A DNA stretch of 64,000 bases from Trichomonas tenax (Eukaryota; Parabasalia; Trichomonadida; Trichomonadidae). Both the position numbers and the translations under genes were made by a program. The notes under the pieces are model-generated. The model had not been told where the DNA came from, did not search any database, and worked only from the letters and a program-made list of their open reading frames with translations. Shown here one piece after another: positions 18,701-29,600 of this stretch; position 1 is the first letter of the stretch, and every line of letters starts with the position of its first letter. The stretch spans positions 1 to 64,000 of the forward strand of contig JALKBU010000108.1 of NCBI GenBank assembly GCA_023091735.1. Reading direction: 5' to 3'.

Positions 18701-21700
18701 TTAAATTCATTCACGAGATTATTTGTTGTAAACAATTTGCGATGGAAAAGAAGTGATTGAATTATTGAATCTTCAATGTCAATTTGCGTTTGCTGATCAA
18801 ATCTTCTTATTAAGTTATCGAAAATGTGTTCAATCAATTGAAGCCTGAAATCTTCGATATCTATATGTCCACAAATCGCCATTGTATCTAAAGTTCCTAT
18901 AATTGTCTCAAACATTTCCTTTGTGTCAACCAAAAACGCAAATTCTTTCGTAAGATTTCTTCCGATTGTCATCATGAAGTACAAGAAAATGAAAATGTCG
19001 AGAATGCTGATTCTTGCAAGGATAAACTGAATGTTCTCTGTGGAATGTAATGATATTTGTATTGTCGATATCGCAATCAAAGCCAAAGACTGTGGCGCGA
19101 AATTAATAGATAATATTGCTAACAAGAAAGCGATGTAATCTTTTAAAATTATTTCTTCTTGAGCAATAATTTGTGAGATTGATGTTTCTGTTATGAAACC
19201 ATAAGCCTGTGCCAATGCATGAACTAGAAATGATTTCGAAGAATTATCTTTGTCGCATAAAGAAATTTGGTAATTCGAAATCAACGAGAAAATGGAAATT
19301 TTGTCCATTTTTTCATTATGTTCGATGCTTAAATATATTTTGAGCCACTCAAGTCTAACATCTTCTGATGGATGCATAAATAATGCGCAATACTCTTCGT
19401 TATTAGACAGCGCTTGTTTCACAGGATCCAACTTCTTCAATATTGCTACGCTGATGGAATAATTCTCACAAGAATTGATGAAGGCAAAAATAACATGTTG
19501 CTCATTGACATCGAAGACTAAACTGACTGAATATCCAATAAGATCAACAATATTATCAAGCAATTCTTTTGTTGCGATCCTCATTACACCGGACAAGTAT
19601 TTGATTAATGTTGGCGCTTTCAAGAATTCTGTGAATATTGAAACATTCGATAATGATATTGAATTGATATCTCTGATGATCAAAGCTTGAACTTCAGGTT
19701 CAGCTTTCTTCCACACATCTAAATTATAGATAATTGCTGAGCAATACTGTTTCTTTAATTCAGGGGCACAAAGAATTGAAAATGTAACAATAAACAAATG
19801 CCAAAGTCCTGCATCCAATTGTTTCAGTGGAAGATCATCAAGGAAATATGCAATGACATCAAATCCATTATTATCAAAAATCTGATATGTAATAGTTTGA
19901 GAATTATCAACGAGTCTTGCGAATATCTCTGCGAGATGTCTGAAAAGATTGCATTCAACTGCTTCTTGAAGATTTGATTGACCGAACAAAGAAATGATGA
20001 AATCAATGGAATGTGATGCTTCAAAGATTTTAATAAAACTGCAAGCAAACGGAATTCCTAAACCACGGTAATCTATGCGGATATCTCCATTTATTGTTTG
20101 TAATTTAAGTTGATTCTTAGTGAAGCTTCTGTTGTTGTATTGGAAAATTGAACGCGTCATATCCGTTGGAAGTTCTTCAGGTCTTAGATCATTTATTCTT
20201 TGATTGATCTGGGAATAATTAAGTTCATAAGATCGAAGTCTGAATGCTTTAACTTGGACTTGCGTTGAAGAAGTAGAAAGCGACTTAAAGAGAAGATTCG
20301 AATTGAAAATTGTGTCTTCATCGATTTCCATTTTATTTAGTGGCATTGCGGATTCGAATTTTTGTGAAACGAAGACAGAGAAATACTTATTTGGAGTAAA
20401 GAACAGCGATAATTTGAAGAATTTCCTATAAGGTATTTCTATATGCATTGTGTTCTGGAAAACATTTCCTTTTTCGTCAATTGTGCATAACGATATTTCG
20501 CTTTTTTCAAGAATGCATGCGATTCTAATTACGCCGTTTCCGAACTCGAATAAAACTCTTTCTCTACTGGAATCATCGATGAGAATCATTGCCTCGAATA
20601 AGAAACCGTATTTAATATCGCTATATGATATATTTGGTGCTGTGATGCAACTCAATGATGAAGAAAACTGAATCAAAGCATTTTGTTCCGATTTTTGACC
20701 CTTCGAGAGAATATTGATTAAACATTTCAATGATGGCATCACATACTTGTTTAAATTCTTTCCCTCAAACTTTGAGAAGTGTCTAATGAATGCAAATAAT
20801 GATGATTTGGAACAGATCGTCATCGAAATGTATTCGAATAATTTCAAAGTTTTTTCGTAATTGTCATCATCAAAGTGCTCATAAATGAACTGAACAACGC
20901 CACCAATCAAGCAGCTGCATCTATTACAGATAGATGTTTTGCATATATTCAATAGATTGTCTAAAACTGTATTATAGCGATCTGTGTTCTTAAACGCGCA
21001 CATTAGCAATGGAACAGATTCTGGCTGCGCAATCTTTGAAAATGATTCAGCAGATCCACTGACGATTCTCATAATGAATTTATATGTTTCTTCATCGACA
21101 CCAATAGAATTCAATTGATTGCCTATTGCTGCATATGGAACATTTTTAGGATTGAAATGTGGCGAAAATTGAAGACTGAATAATATTTGAAGAAGAACAT
21201 CAAAAATGTATTTCTTGTCATTCGTTGGCGGTAGTTTGATCGCTATTGAGCATATATCGGCAAGAAGTGATGATGTTATAATAATTTTTGCGATTAGAAG
21301 GTTCTTTCCTTTGAGTATTCTCAAGAAAAATTGCAACAACTCAAAATAAAGATTTTCTGCATTTTTCAGCGCAATTATTGGATTTAGAGCAAGAAAAACT
21401 TGATGTAATGCGCTGGTTAAGTTTGTTAATTGTTCTGTTTCTGTGGAATGATTTACTATTGCTCTTAAGTCTCTTATTGTTTGTGTCATGAATGTTGTTT
21501 CGAATAATATTGAGCACAACGAAACGCATGAATACTGAGACTTTTGTATGAGATTGATTGAATGTGAAGCTTGAAGAATGTTACAAAGAACTGAAAGCAT
21601 ATGTGGCCTATAAAAAGCTGAAAGCTTTTCACCAAAAATATGTCTGTGTTGGCCAATGACTATGGCCTGGAAGAAAACATCGAATAAATCATCATCGACA

Positions 21701-23127
21701 ACTGGTTTCGTGTAAATGTCTTGAAGCGTTGGAAATGTCATGAATAATATTTCTGAAAATAGTAATGTTTCTTGAGTTATCGATCTTAATATATTTAATA
21801 ACGCCTTTCGTGCATTAACAAGAGATTCTGGTGTACTAATCAGCATATAAACTATTTCAAACATCGTCTGACGAAGCGAAATAATATCTGAATCAGGATT
21901 CGTGTATATATTGACTGTTGATTCGTAGAAACACTTGTTGATGAGATTGTGCCAAAGATTGTTATGCGATAAAAATGCTTTGGTCTCTTTTGAATGACTG
22001 ATATTTAGAGAAATCAGGAAATATAATATAACAATGTGATGTAATTTATCCGCTGAAATTTGTTGAAGAATTGCTGAAATAAGTTTGAAATAATTTTGTT
22101 GGTTCACATAAAACCTGCATCTCGATAATGAATTAGCAATAGACACGAAAGGACTGTTAATCATATGCTCAACTTCAAGAAAAGAATGAACAGGAAGAAC
22201 AGACTTGTTCTCTAATTCGAATTCAGGAACATTATGGAACCCGAGAATTTGCGTTGTTGGCATTTGTATCATCGAAGGAGGTTGATATGGTTCCTTTAAA
22301 ATGAATCCTGGTGGTTTCTGAGCGACAGTATTTGCAATGTCAATCATCATTTGGATATTTACGTTCGAATTCATGATGATAAGAAGTATATCAAATAATG
22401 ATGAAATTAATTCTCGCGATGTTGTTGAAATCCTACAGATTGCATTGAATATATTCCCAAAATACTTGGATAAGTCTTTCTTTACTGCAACATCAGGAAG
22501 ATACGTAATAAAACTCATTAAAAATGAGTTAAAAGTAACTTGGTCATTAGTTGCAAGAAGATTTATCTCGTCTGACATTATTTTGTTTGCAATTTTAAAT
22601 GCTAGATAAGTGTTTTGTTTGGCAATATATTGGATTTCCATCAATAATTGAGAAATTGGCATTAGGTACTCTAAACTCGGTTTCTGTTCAACTCTTTGGA
22701 GCCAGAATGTAATTAATTTCGATTTTAACTCGTTTTCGCAATTTAACATTGAAAATGCATAAAAAATGCACGTCATAGTATTGTAATATTCGTTGATATC
22801 GATTTCTTCCATCGGAATAAATAATAAATATAGTGCAGATCGGAAAATTAATGTAGAGTAATACTTTATCGATTTAGAATCATTCTTTTTCTTGATGATA
22901 TACGAAATTTTTTGCAGCAATGGTGTTCTCATAGTCTGGTTAAGTGAAAGTGCCTTGATAATATCAGGCATTGACTTAAAACGAGAATCTAAAATTCCAA
23001 TATCTTCATGTGGAAGCAATGTTCGAATCGTTTCATCAACATCCGATCCAGGGTCCACAATTGGGAGCTGGTAAACGGATTTGAGGAAAACTGCCTGCTC
23101 CGATTGGAAAAAATCAAGCAAAAACAT
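15739..23127 (-). CDS. BEACH-WD40 giant protein, 2462 aa
   Basis: One uninterrupted frame, ATG at 23125-23127. The first about 1750 residues are helical solenoid, with a lectin-like beta region around residues 830-920 as in other BEACH proteins. A PH-like domain follows at about 1790-1880 (SGAFYVYNDHFTFIAEDRR), then the BEACH domain at about 1895-2140: LSNQ-region WLNQLSCRSFNNSQNYPVFPW, IGALNPERL, NIDHFKFGKM, DDVSLPPYCQNAASFV, and WIDLIWGYAQNG. The C-terminus (about 2190-2460) holds WD40 repeats. This is the architecture of LYST, NBEA, WDFY3 and LvsA-like proteins, which control vesicle fusion, lysosome size and autophagy. It is short of a FYVE domain, so it is closer to the LYST/NBEA/Lvs type than WDFY3. 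No copy of the 13-bp motif is evident upstream. Confidence 0.9.
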   Translation of the reverse strand: MFLLDFFQSEQAVFLKSVYQLPIVDPGSDVDETIRTLLPHEDIGILDSRFKSMPDIIKALSLNQTMRTPLLQKISYIIKKKNDSKSIKYYSTLIFRSALYLLFIPMEEIDINEYYNTMTCIFYAFSMLNCENELKSKLITFWLQRVEQKPSLEYLMPISQLLMEIQYIAKQNTYLAFKIANKIMSDEINLLATNDQVTFNSFLMSFITYLPDVAVKKDLSKYFGNIFNAICRISTTSRELISSLFDILLIIMNSNVNIQMMIDIANTVAQKPPGFILKEPYQPPSMIQMPTTQILGFHNVPEFELENKSVLPVHSFLEVEHMINSPFVSIANSLSRCRFYVNQQNYFKLISAILQQISADKLHHIVILYFLISLNISHSKETKAFLSHNNLWHNLINKCFYESTVNIYTNPDSDIISLRQTMFEIVYMLISTPESLVNARKALLNILRSITQETLLFSEILFMTFPTLQDIYTKPVVDDDLFDVFFQAIVIGQHRHIFGEKLSAFYRPHMLSVLCNILQASHSINLIQKSQYSCVSLCSILFETTFMTQTIRDLRAIVNHSTETEQLTNLTSALHQVFLALNPIIALKNAENLYFELLQFFLRILKGKNLLIAKIIITSSLLADICSIAIKLPPTNDKKYIFDVLLQILFSLQFSPHFNPKNVPYAAIGNQLNSIGVDEETYKFIMRIVSGSAESFSKIAQPESVPLLMCAFKNTDRYNTVLDNLLNICKTSICNRCSCLIGGVVQFIYEHFDDDNYEKTLKLFEYISMTICSKSSLFAFIRHFSKFEGKNLNKYVMPSLKCLINILSKGQKSEQNALIQFSSSLSCITAPNISYSDIKYGFLFEAMILIDDSSRERVLFEFGNGVIRIACILEKSEISLCTIDEKGNVFQNTMHIEIPYRKFFKLSLFFTPNKYFSVFVSQKFESAMPLNKMEIDEDTIFNSNLLFKSLSTSSTQVQVKAFRLRSYELNYSQINQRINDLRPEELPTDMTRSIFQYNNRSFTKNQLKLQTINGDIRIDYRGLGIPFACSFIKIFEASHSIDFIISLFGQSNLQEAVECNLFRHLAEIFARLVDNSQTITYQIFDNNGFDVIAYFLDDLPLKQLDAGLWHLFIVTFSILCAPELKKQYCSAIIYNLDVWKKAEPEVQALIIRDINSISLSNVSIFTEFLKAPTLIKYLSGVMRIATKELLDNIVDLIGYSVSLVFDVNEQHVIFAFINSCENYSISVAILKKLDPVKQALSNNEEYCALFMHPSEDVRLEWLKIYLSIEHNEKMDKISIFSLISNYQISLCDKDNSSKSFLVHALAQAYGFITETSISQIIAQEEIILKDYIAFLLAILSINFAPQSLALIAISTIQISLHSTENIQFILARISILDIFIFLYFMMTIGRNLTKEFAFLVDTKEMFETIIGTLDTMAICGHIDIEDFRLQLIEHIFDNLIRRFDQQTQIDIEDSIIQSLLFHRKLFTTNNLVNEFNNSIFATERFDNQEKFLKPENLFEILLRVSERTTTSYDYSFGLYFKDGNRWLYKTFARKLLYGIYAVLTEKNIPPFESFYYLMYAFFHMDISRDDISHLAPILTEVFNATLKDDPKLYILLLFLQSFANKDISFPTKIVDNYRSELTSNRPKEETMKFLIDFSSRKPNWLKRCQIELSTLIGQMMKRHTYFLVPMSIDVITELNKTIEATAITFNRIQAEHNWRRLWQSMTFTNNPSLSTAVKSHYKRGKLIGNDFCPILLTRNPEFSSHSEAARAAIEGEVQEEVDDELPSHFVFKYESRKKIPEIPQIKNTKFNAPCDNIKIGTKVSGAFYVYNDHFTFIAEDRRSTNIYFSEVKYIFWMSVMHRPTAIEIFTNKSSFFYNFPTFQDRSPIMKHIISNNFPNSIFIQTKPGPSEVVSLGLTHKWVTRQISTFTYLMWLNQLSCRSFNNSQNYPVFPWVLKDYTSKNIDLTNSDVYRDLSKPIGALNPERLRKLKVYIDNSDGETPILYRSTYSCPFHLYFWMLRMEPYTTMHIEIQDGHFDVPGRLFANMANAWNSASGFMNNFKELIPEFYFLPEFLMNIDHFKFGKMMSGEIVDDVSLPPYCQNAASFVLMNREALDSDTVSQTIGQWIDLIWGYAQNGPQSVAHDNVFDPRLYEDVWEKFQDPEMLPEIESMLMNVGVIPNKLFDEKHPQREIRKKGKTTLIVYKSNVEILSVSTIGPFIYALTPSGEIFSIGQQTQSVLKLSSSVIAAYPSKSPVFAVLLSDAKSVALVYEKRMTTMYNTEHIDSITCICNCNETLFTGGKDGLLIDWMNKKSVMSHSETVMCVDANETQNIVATCGSDGRLSISIACPLKFVRTVNMKLPEGLLPQQISIGDNGIIAVISGHMSDSICGEHLSLFTINGTKFYEHNIAAVAVQVCVLKDGSTAIAIAAHDNAICLYRAYNMRLIDVILRCDSFVTVMKYESSSESLYVATKQGTLTICKL

Positions 23128-23386
23128 TAAAAATTTTGTTCGATAGTTAACAACTCTTATTGTATAGTTTATGTTCCAAAACGTCAGATGTCACTTGAAA
23201 TCATAGACTTTCTCATATAAAAAATAAAATTTCAAAAAAATTATTTTGTTTTGGAAACTCGTTGTATTTGAGATTAAACTCTTCTCATTTCAGAACATTA
23301 AAATTCGGAAGAGTGTTAAAGATATTAAATAATTTGAAAAATATATTGATGAAAAATAGATAGTTATAGAAAAGATACTATAAGCT

Positions 23387-24400
23387 TTAAGGGCATTGCT
23401 CGAGCTCAACTATAGCAGAGTTAATTGTTGATGCAAGTTTTTGATCGTAAATGCACCATGTTCCTCCACCTCTCTCGAGCTGCTTCTCCTGGCGGTTGAT
23501 GCCACCGATGCAGATGTAGTTACCTGCAACAGCCCATTTTGAGTGATCATTCATTCTTGACCATGTAACGTCTCCAATCTTAACTTGGAGGACATTGTTG
23601 GCCTTGTAGCTTCCTGTGCAATTTGAAGTCATTGTTCCTGGTCCACGGGCCCATGTTTCAGATTTGACGTTAGTCTTGGCCATTGGAGCGACAAGATCAT
23701 GGTAAAGATCTAAGCCCCAGAACCTTGACTTAGAAAGTAACTTAATTTGGCGTGTTGCCGTTTTAATATCAGTAATTCTTGTCTTTTCCTCCTTATCGAG
23801 CCATTCTCCATTGACAACCTTTACGACATTGGGTATCTTAGAAGCAGTGAAAGATTGCTCTTGGTGAGCATATACCCAACCGCGCTCAATTAACATTCCA
23901 TGAGCCCAATCATTGATCTGAGCATGAGACATGGTTGTGCAGAGCATTGCCTGTCCGAAAACTGTACCGGTTGATGGGAATTCGTAGTTAGTTGTCACTG
24001 ATGGATCGTTCGGATATCTTGGAACTGAGTGTTCGAGGTAAATTCCGTTGTCTTTGTCGTAAATAAGGACACCCTTTTTATGCGCGTAAGTGTCAGACGG
24101 ATTATTGTCTCTGTGTGGCGGTTGATCGGAAATCATCATATATCCGATTCCTGGCTGTTTCTTGTAGAGAGGCTTCAGGATATTATAGAGTGGATTTCCT
24201 GTCAAAGATCCAACATCTGATGGCGCTTCTGCAAGACTTGTCGATGGATCTGTGTAAAAATAGGCCATTCCTGTCGCATGATTGGGATTTCTGTCTTTTA
24301 TTGTAGGAATCTTCCAAAGCGCGAACCAATCGACATTTCCGTCTTTAGGATTTTTGCATGAAAGTGTGCAGTCAACAATGGAAAAGAAGCAATAAAACAT
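23387..24400 (-). CDS. Deoxyribonuclease II (acid DNase)
   Basis: 337 residues, ATG at 24398-24400. The N-terminus is hydrophobic (MFYCFFSIV), consistent with a signal peptide. DNase II landmarks occur in order: CKNPKDGNVDWFALWKIP at the mature N-terminus, HKKGVLIYD with His107, LEHSVPRYP, QAMLC, the catalytic DHSKW with His286, and the RGGGTWC close to the C-terminus. Both His residues of the two phospholipase-D-like HxK half-sites are present, so the enzyme should be active. DNase II degrades DNA in acidic lysosomes or is secreted, without metal ions. In a phagocytic parasite it would digest DNA of engulfed cells. It lies downstream of nothing co-transcribed; the neighbouring BEACH gene on the same strand begins about 260 bp away. 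Confidence 0.93.
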   Translation of the reverse strand: MFYCFFSIVDCTLSCKNPKDGNVDWFALWKIPTIKDRNPNHATGMAYFYTDPSTSLAEAPSDVGSLTGNPLYNILKPLYKKQPGIGYMMISDQPPHRDNNPSDTYAHKKGVLIYDKDNGIYLEHSVPRYPNDPSVTTNYEFPSTGTVFGQAMLCTTMSHAQINDWAHGMLIERGWVYAHQEQSFTASKIPNVVKVVNGEWLDKEEKTRITDIKTATRQIKLLSKSRFWGLDLYHDLVAPMAKTNVKSETWARGPGTMTSNCTGSYKANNVLQVKIGDVTWSRMNDHSKWAVAGNYICIGGINRQEKQLERGGGTWCIYDQKLASTINSAIVELEQCP

Positions 24401-24631
24401 TTTGAAAAAAAATTGAAAATTGAATTCTATGATAATATATCATATATCAAAATCCAAAATCTTTTCTCTTCTCAATTTTGAATGCAGAGCGGTTTCTTGA
24501 TAAATCTATCTCAGCATAACATACAGATTAGAAAAATCGATGTTTTTGCACCTCAGAAAATAATGAAAAGTGGATAAAAGATCTCCTGTGTGCTTTGTTA
24601 ATCAAACATTCCGGAAGATAAAAAATTTACC

Positions 24632-24860
24632 AAAAAGTGATAAAAAGAAATGATTGAGAATTATAACATATATTATATAGCAAGCAATATTGATATCGCC
24701 TGAAAGGTGACAAAAATAATAATCAAATATTTGAAATATTCGACAAAAGTGAATCATTTTAGAAAAGTTATTTTTTGTAAACTTTTCAAAATGTGTCACT
24801 TTTGTTAAGAATTCAATAATTTATGATAGATATGATATTTGAGATTTGCTTAAAAAGTGA
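24632..24860. repeat. Cluster of AAAAGTGA words
   Basis: AAAAGTGA occurs at 24633-24640, 24745-24752 and 24853-24860, and inverted (TCACTTTT) at 24796-24803, with near matches beside them. Four exact 8-mers in 230 bp is more than base composition would predict. They lie 230-460 bp upstream of the DNase II start and could be regulatory sites. Confidence 0.35.
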
Positions 24861-24956
24861 TAATTTAATTGTATTTGCTAAATATAATATACTTGAAGTG
24901 CTGAATAAAATTAATAATAGCTCTGAAAAAATTATCGTTTCCATTGATTTTAAGTT

Positions 24957-25009
24957 TTTGGCTCGCAGCTCGTTTGGTGGCCTCTGAGTACCCATAGGAG
25001 CCACTTTTT
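24957..25009. other. GC-rich hairpin island followed by T5
   Basis: A GC-rich block with GTGGCCTC pairing imperfectly with GGAGCCAC at 24997-25004, then TTTTT. The minus strand is open through it (EKVAPMGTQRPPNELRAKN), so it may be a coding relic instead of an RNA. Nothing known is recognised. Confidence 0.25.
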
Positions 25010-25271
25010 CACTTAAGTATATGATCTTATTCATTATTTTCGGAATCTATTTTTATTTCCATGTTTACCAATATCCTCTTAGTCTTGAACATCTGATACC
25101 TCGGCAATTATAAATCCAAAAGTATTTAACATGAACTCAATCAATATATTTTTGTCAAATATTAATATTGGTATTACAACAAAACTACGATGGAGTCGCA
25201 TTTTGGTTTCGATTTCTTTTGAGCTGCCAAACCGTGAGATGATGAATGTCATTCATTTTATGCATTGTAGC

Positions 25272-25311
25272 AATATTGAAGATAGAACTCGATCCTTTTA
25301 TCTTCAATATT
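25272..25311. other. Perfect 13-bp hairpin
   Basis: AATATTGAAGATA at 25272-25284 is followed after 14 bases by its exact reverse complement at 25299-25311. No gene is attached to it. Confidence 0.45.
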
Positions 25312-26460
25312 AACGATCCACACAATCATGCTCATCAATTTAAGTCTTTGTGCATCATTTCAGCCCCGATCCGATAAATATTTATCGAAAAAATATTCGA
25401 AATATCTTTGATTATATGAACTCAACATCCCAAAGGAAGGCGTGTGATTAACATGTTGAACTTCATCCTAATTACAATCGCACCAAATAGCAGTTATTCC
25501 CAAAGAAATCAATATCGACAATGAAGACAAGTTACTGCTGAACATCTCTTTTTCTCTTATAGGAAATTCGTTTTCCAGAGATTATTACGTTAATAAAAGC
25601 TTAATTTTGTTCATTCAATACTAAACATTTGTTTCCAAGTACTCATTTTGCGAGAGATTGCCTGTATTTCTCTCGGGTTGTTGTTGTTTGTCAAGAGTGT
25701 ATCTTTGATTTTTGTGATTAAAAAAATTTAAGCTAATTTGCTTAATTATAATTCAAATCTTGTCAAATTTACAAAATTCAACAAATTAAAATCTACCATT
25801 AATCATCATTTTACATAGAGAATATAATTAGTAGGGAAATTTTTAATTTTCCATATTATTCATTGATTTTTGACAAAATTTGCGTAATCTGAATGATATT
25901 TCTTGAATAGAGTTTAATAGAATATAGATGTATGTATTGCTTAGCATAATATATCAGTATCGAATCTTGGTGCCTAATATTTAAGCAAAATATAAATAGT
26001 ATTTTAACCAAGTAATTCCAATGTTAAAATTTATAATAAAAACTAAAATAACAACATATTGGTAATATCGTGGCTCTCTGCTTAAAGATTCATGAATTTT
26101 TCCTTAGATAAATATTACATTCTAGACATAATCTAAAATAGCAATATTCATTTTCCGTATTTTCTAAACGAATCATACTGTTGCTTCTCATTGTTCTCAT
26201 ATTATTCGAATTCATAAACTCCAATATTTCATGAATCGTGAAAAGGCAGTAAAGGAATCAAATTTCAGTTTATTTTTGTAAAGTTGAGCCGTGTTTTCAT
26301 ATGAAAACAGTTCACAATTGAATTTCGACGATGATCAATAACGATTCGTAAGCTTCTGACGTAATGATAAGATTCAGTAGTAAATTGCTGATGAAGTTAC
26401 AATGATGAAAACTCTCGTCAACGAATAACGAAATGTTCTCGACAAAAATAATTTAAAATT

Positions 26461-26602
26461 ATGTCATGTAAACAAAATAATCTTCAAATAAAATAAAATC
26501 TTATTGGTTTCTCTACGAAAATCATTTTAATTTATTAATACTCAACACTTTATTAAAATTGATGATCATTTAAAATGGCAAAAATTTACTTTACGTGTCA
26601 AA
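26461..26602. promoter_or_regulatory. Two copies of the 13-bp motif upstream of the PAS/cyclase-like gene
   Basis: ATGTCATGTAAAC at 26461-26473 and a full-length TTTACGTGTCAAA at 26590-26602, the latter 95 bp before the ATG at 26698. The first also contains TGTAAACA, a forkhead-like core. Confidence 0.5.
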
Positions 26603-26697
26603 CAACAAAGGTTTTTGATAAATCGATTATTTGATTGTCCACGAAGTTTTCAGCACATAGAAGTTAAATTTTTCAAAATAATTCAGATTTATTTTTT

Positions 26698-29600
26698 ATG
26701 GAGAAACATGGTTTCCGTATATGGAGTAACTTATGTGAATGGAGTAAGTTCTTTCACTTTTTCCATTATATAAGTACTAAGTCAGAGAAATCCGTGTACG
26801 TGAGACAACACCTCCAATTGCTTCTCCCTTTATATTGTGGTATTAAATTATCGATGTTACCCCTTATAATGACTTTCCATGAGTCGAACATGCTCAACAA
26901 TGTTATAGGGAAAATCCTTTTTCAGTTGATTTCGTTAGGATTTATCGGCATCAAATATTTTAATCTATTAATATTCTCGTTCGTATTAGTTTTCTCATTG
27001 ACGCTTATCTATTATTATATTCGAATGGACAAAATGATTCTTCATCATTCAGGAACAGTTATAAATTTTATTCTCGAAGAAATTGCACCGATATTATCCA
27101 ATTATGCATCTACAGGCATTCAACATTTCGCATTAGAAATAGCACAAGGTCATCCTAGCTATTTTTCTTTGATATTATCATTGATTACATACATTATTTT
27201 AGCGTTTTACACATACATAGGAGCTTCGTTTAGAGGAGTAAGTCTATCGGTAACAAGCTTGAGTCACTCGTTTTGGAAACATTCACATTATTTTTATCTC
27301 ACGCAAATACCGAACATGATTCAACAATTTTGGATATTAGCATATGTATGGAAGTATGGATTGATCTTTACTATATCCGGAAGTATGTTAACAGCCTTAG
27401 GAATGCTTATTTGGTGTGCTTCGATACCTTTCATTACAAAAAACTCAAATATATTCGCAATAAATGTATTCGGACTACCACTTACTATCCTCATAGCTGA
27501 ATTATTGTATGTTATGAATTATTACAATGAATTAGTTTTATTGCTTTTCGTAGTTTTCTTTATAGTCTTTTGGTTCTTATTTTTGAGCCATATTTTATTC
27601 GATTTCTACTGCTGGATCATCATGAAACGTACAAATTTCTCAGAACACGATTTATTCGATTTAGACAACATTTTTCAACTCCCGCAAATTAAACCTTCGT
27701 TATTCATGAGATTGGCTCGATTGCTGATTGTTAAACAGTTCAAAGACATTCACGCACTTCTCGTTGCTGCCATAGAGTCAGACAGAGATTACGAACTCAT
27801 TCTAGAATGCTGTAAAATGTTGATGGTTCATTCGATAATTCCTTATCATCTTCGACAAAAAATTCGAGACATTGACATCAGGCAATTCAAGTTTAGTTCG
27901 AAGCCACTGCTATGCGAAATACAGTACTTCATTGATAAGCTTGTTGATTCGCCTGAAGATGTCGAACACAGCATTAATATCATCGAAGATATGAAACAGA
28001 AAACGAAAATTGCTTTGTACTCATTTTCAAACGCTTTATGTGATGCCACTCTTGCGAAAAAAAGATTCACATGCGCGTTAAACTACGCCTTGCTATCACA
28101 GAAGTTGATGGATATGGCCGAATATTCATTGGATGGAAATCCTCTGTCAATGGAACTCAATTTATCATTTTCTGATTATTTGCTTAGAATTGGAGGTGAT
28201 TTTATTAGAAATATGAGACTTAGAAAACAAGCAGAATCAATTAAAACTAATTTCATTAAAACAGATGATGAGAATCGTCTCAACTTAACAGCAAAAAACA
28301 AAACAGAAAAAGATGAAGCAGAGTTAGAACAAATTCTTTCATATCAACGCGCTCTTGATTCTATTTCTCATTTCCCATCAAAACTTTTACTCATTGTCGC
28401 AGTAATCTACGGTTTCTTCTTTTTGTTCCCTTTGATATCCCTCAGCTATTATTCATCAATCGGTATAATCAATCCTGATTCATATTTCAGTCAACAACAC
28501 GCACCAACGCAATTCAAGATCTTTTGCGCACTCTCAAATCTCCAAAAATATATCGAACTTTATAATCTGTCTGAATTATGTGATATTTGTTATTATGTGC
28601 GGCCTGTTTCCATCAATGCAATTGTATTATATCTCAATGGGATTCTTTGTCCAGACGACAATCTTCCAATCTTTGATGGCGCCGGTGAAAACGTTTCGAA
28701 TTTTCCTGATCAGTTCATTAATTTCATGGCGAACCAAATTATTTACTATGAAAACGCGAATTCATTTCAAGATAGATTAACTAGTTCTTACTGGGAATTG
28801 GCAAGAATGAACCAAGTCTTTGATTCATTGATTGAAAGATATCTTTCTTGCACGAGACATATTAAAGATGAATCAAACAGAAGACAATATATTGCTTCAG
28901 GATCGACATCTTTTGTTCTTTTGATTGTTTTCATTTGCTTGATTATATTCTATTACAACCCGAGTATATCGAAGATGGTTGATATATTTAGCGGAATAGA
29001 GCCTCAAACTCTTGAAGAGTTCAGATCCAATCTATTCATTACAATTCATCGTCAGCAATCAACATTTGAAACAGAAATAGAAGTTGATAACGATGGAGCT
29101 TTGGATCTCGAAGAAATCGAAGATGATGAGAACAATCATTTCGGGCAAAGCGATTACACAGACTTAATTGAACACAGCGCTCACGCTCCGATTAAATTGC
29201 AATGGTATGATGCAGCAAAACCACGAACTTTGATAATATATTTAGTTATTTTGTTCGTTATCAGATATGCTTTTGTTCCCATTGTTTATTTTATTTATAA
29301 CAGAGCGAGAAAGGAATTCATCGACCATAACATCAAAATACATGAAGAAATGGACTTCATTTCATTGATATTACTTGAAGTCAGTGCGAATTTCGCGAAT
29401 ATTTCAGGAGTTTCTGGTGCACATCCAGGAAAAATCCCACGAATCTCTAAATTCAACGGAAACTTGTTGACAGGAATAGATAGATGGAACTTGTTTGTTG
29501 ACAATCAAAGCAACTTAACGAGAGAAGAAAGAATCACAGAAACGTTTGATATGTTGACTTACATTGTTCCTGTTTTCCAAAATTATCATGAGAATTATCA

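Larger units (their letters stand above)
24401..26697. other. Long intergenic stretch between divergent genes
   Basis: No convincing gene in 2.3 kb. Frames at 24602-24799, 24813-25034 and 25131-25313 have no domain or typical codon use. The stretch contains a cluster of AAAAGTGA words, a GC-rich hairpin island, a perfect 13-bp hairpin and, near the right end, copies of the 13-bp motif. These are listed separately. Confidence 0.55.
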
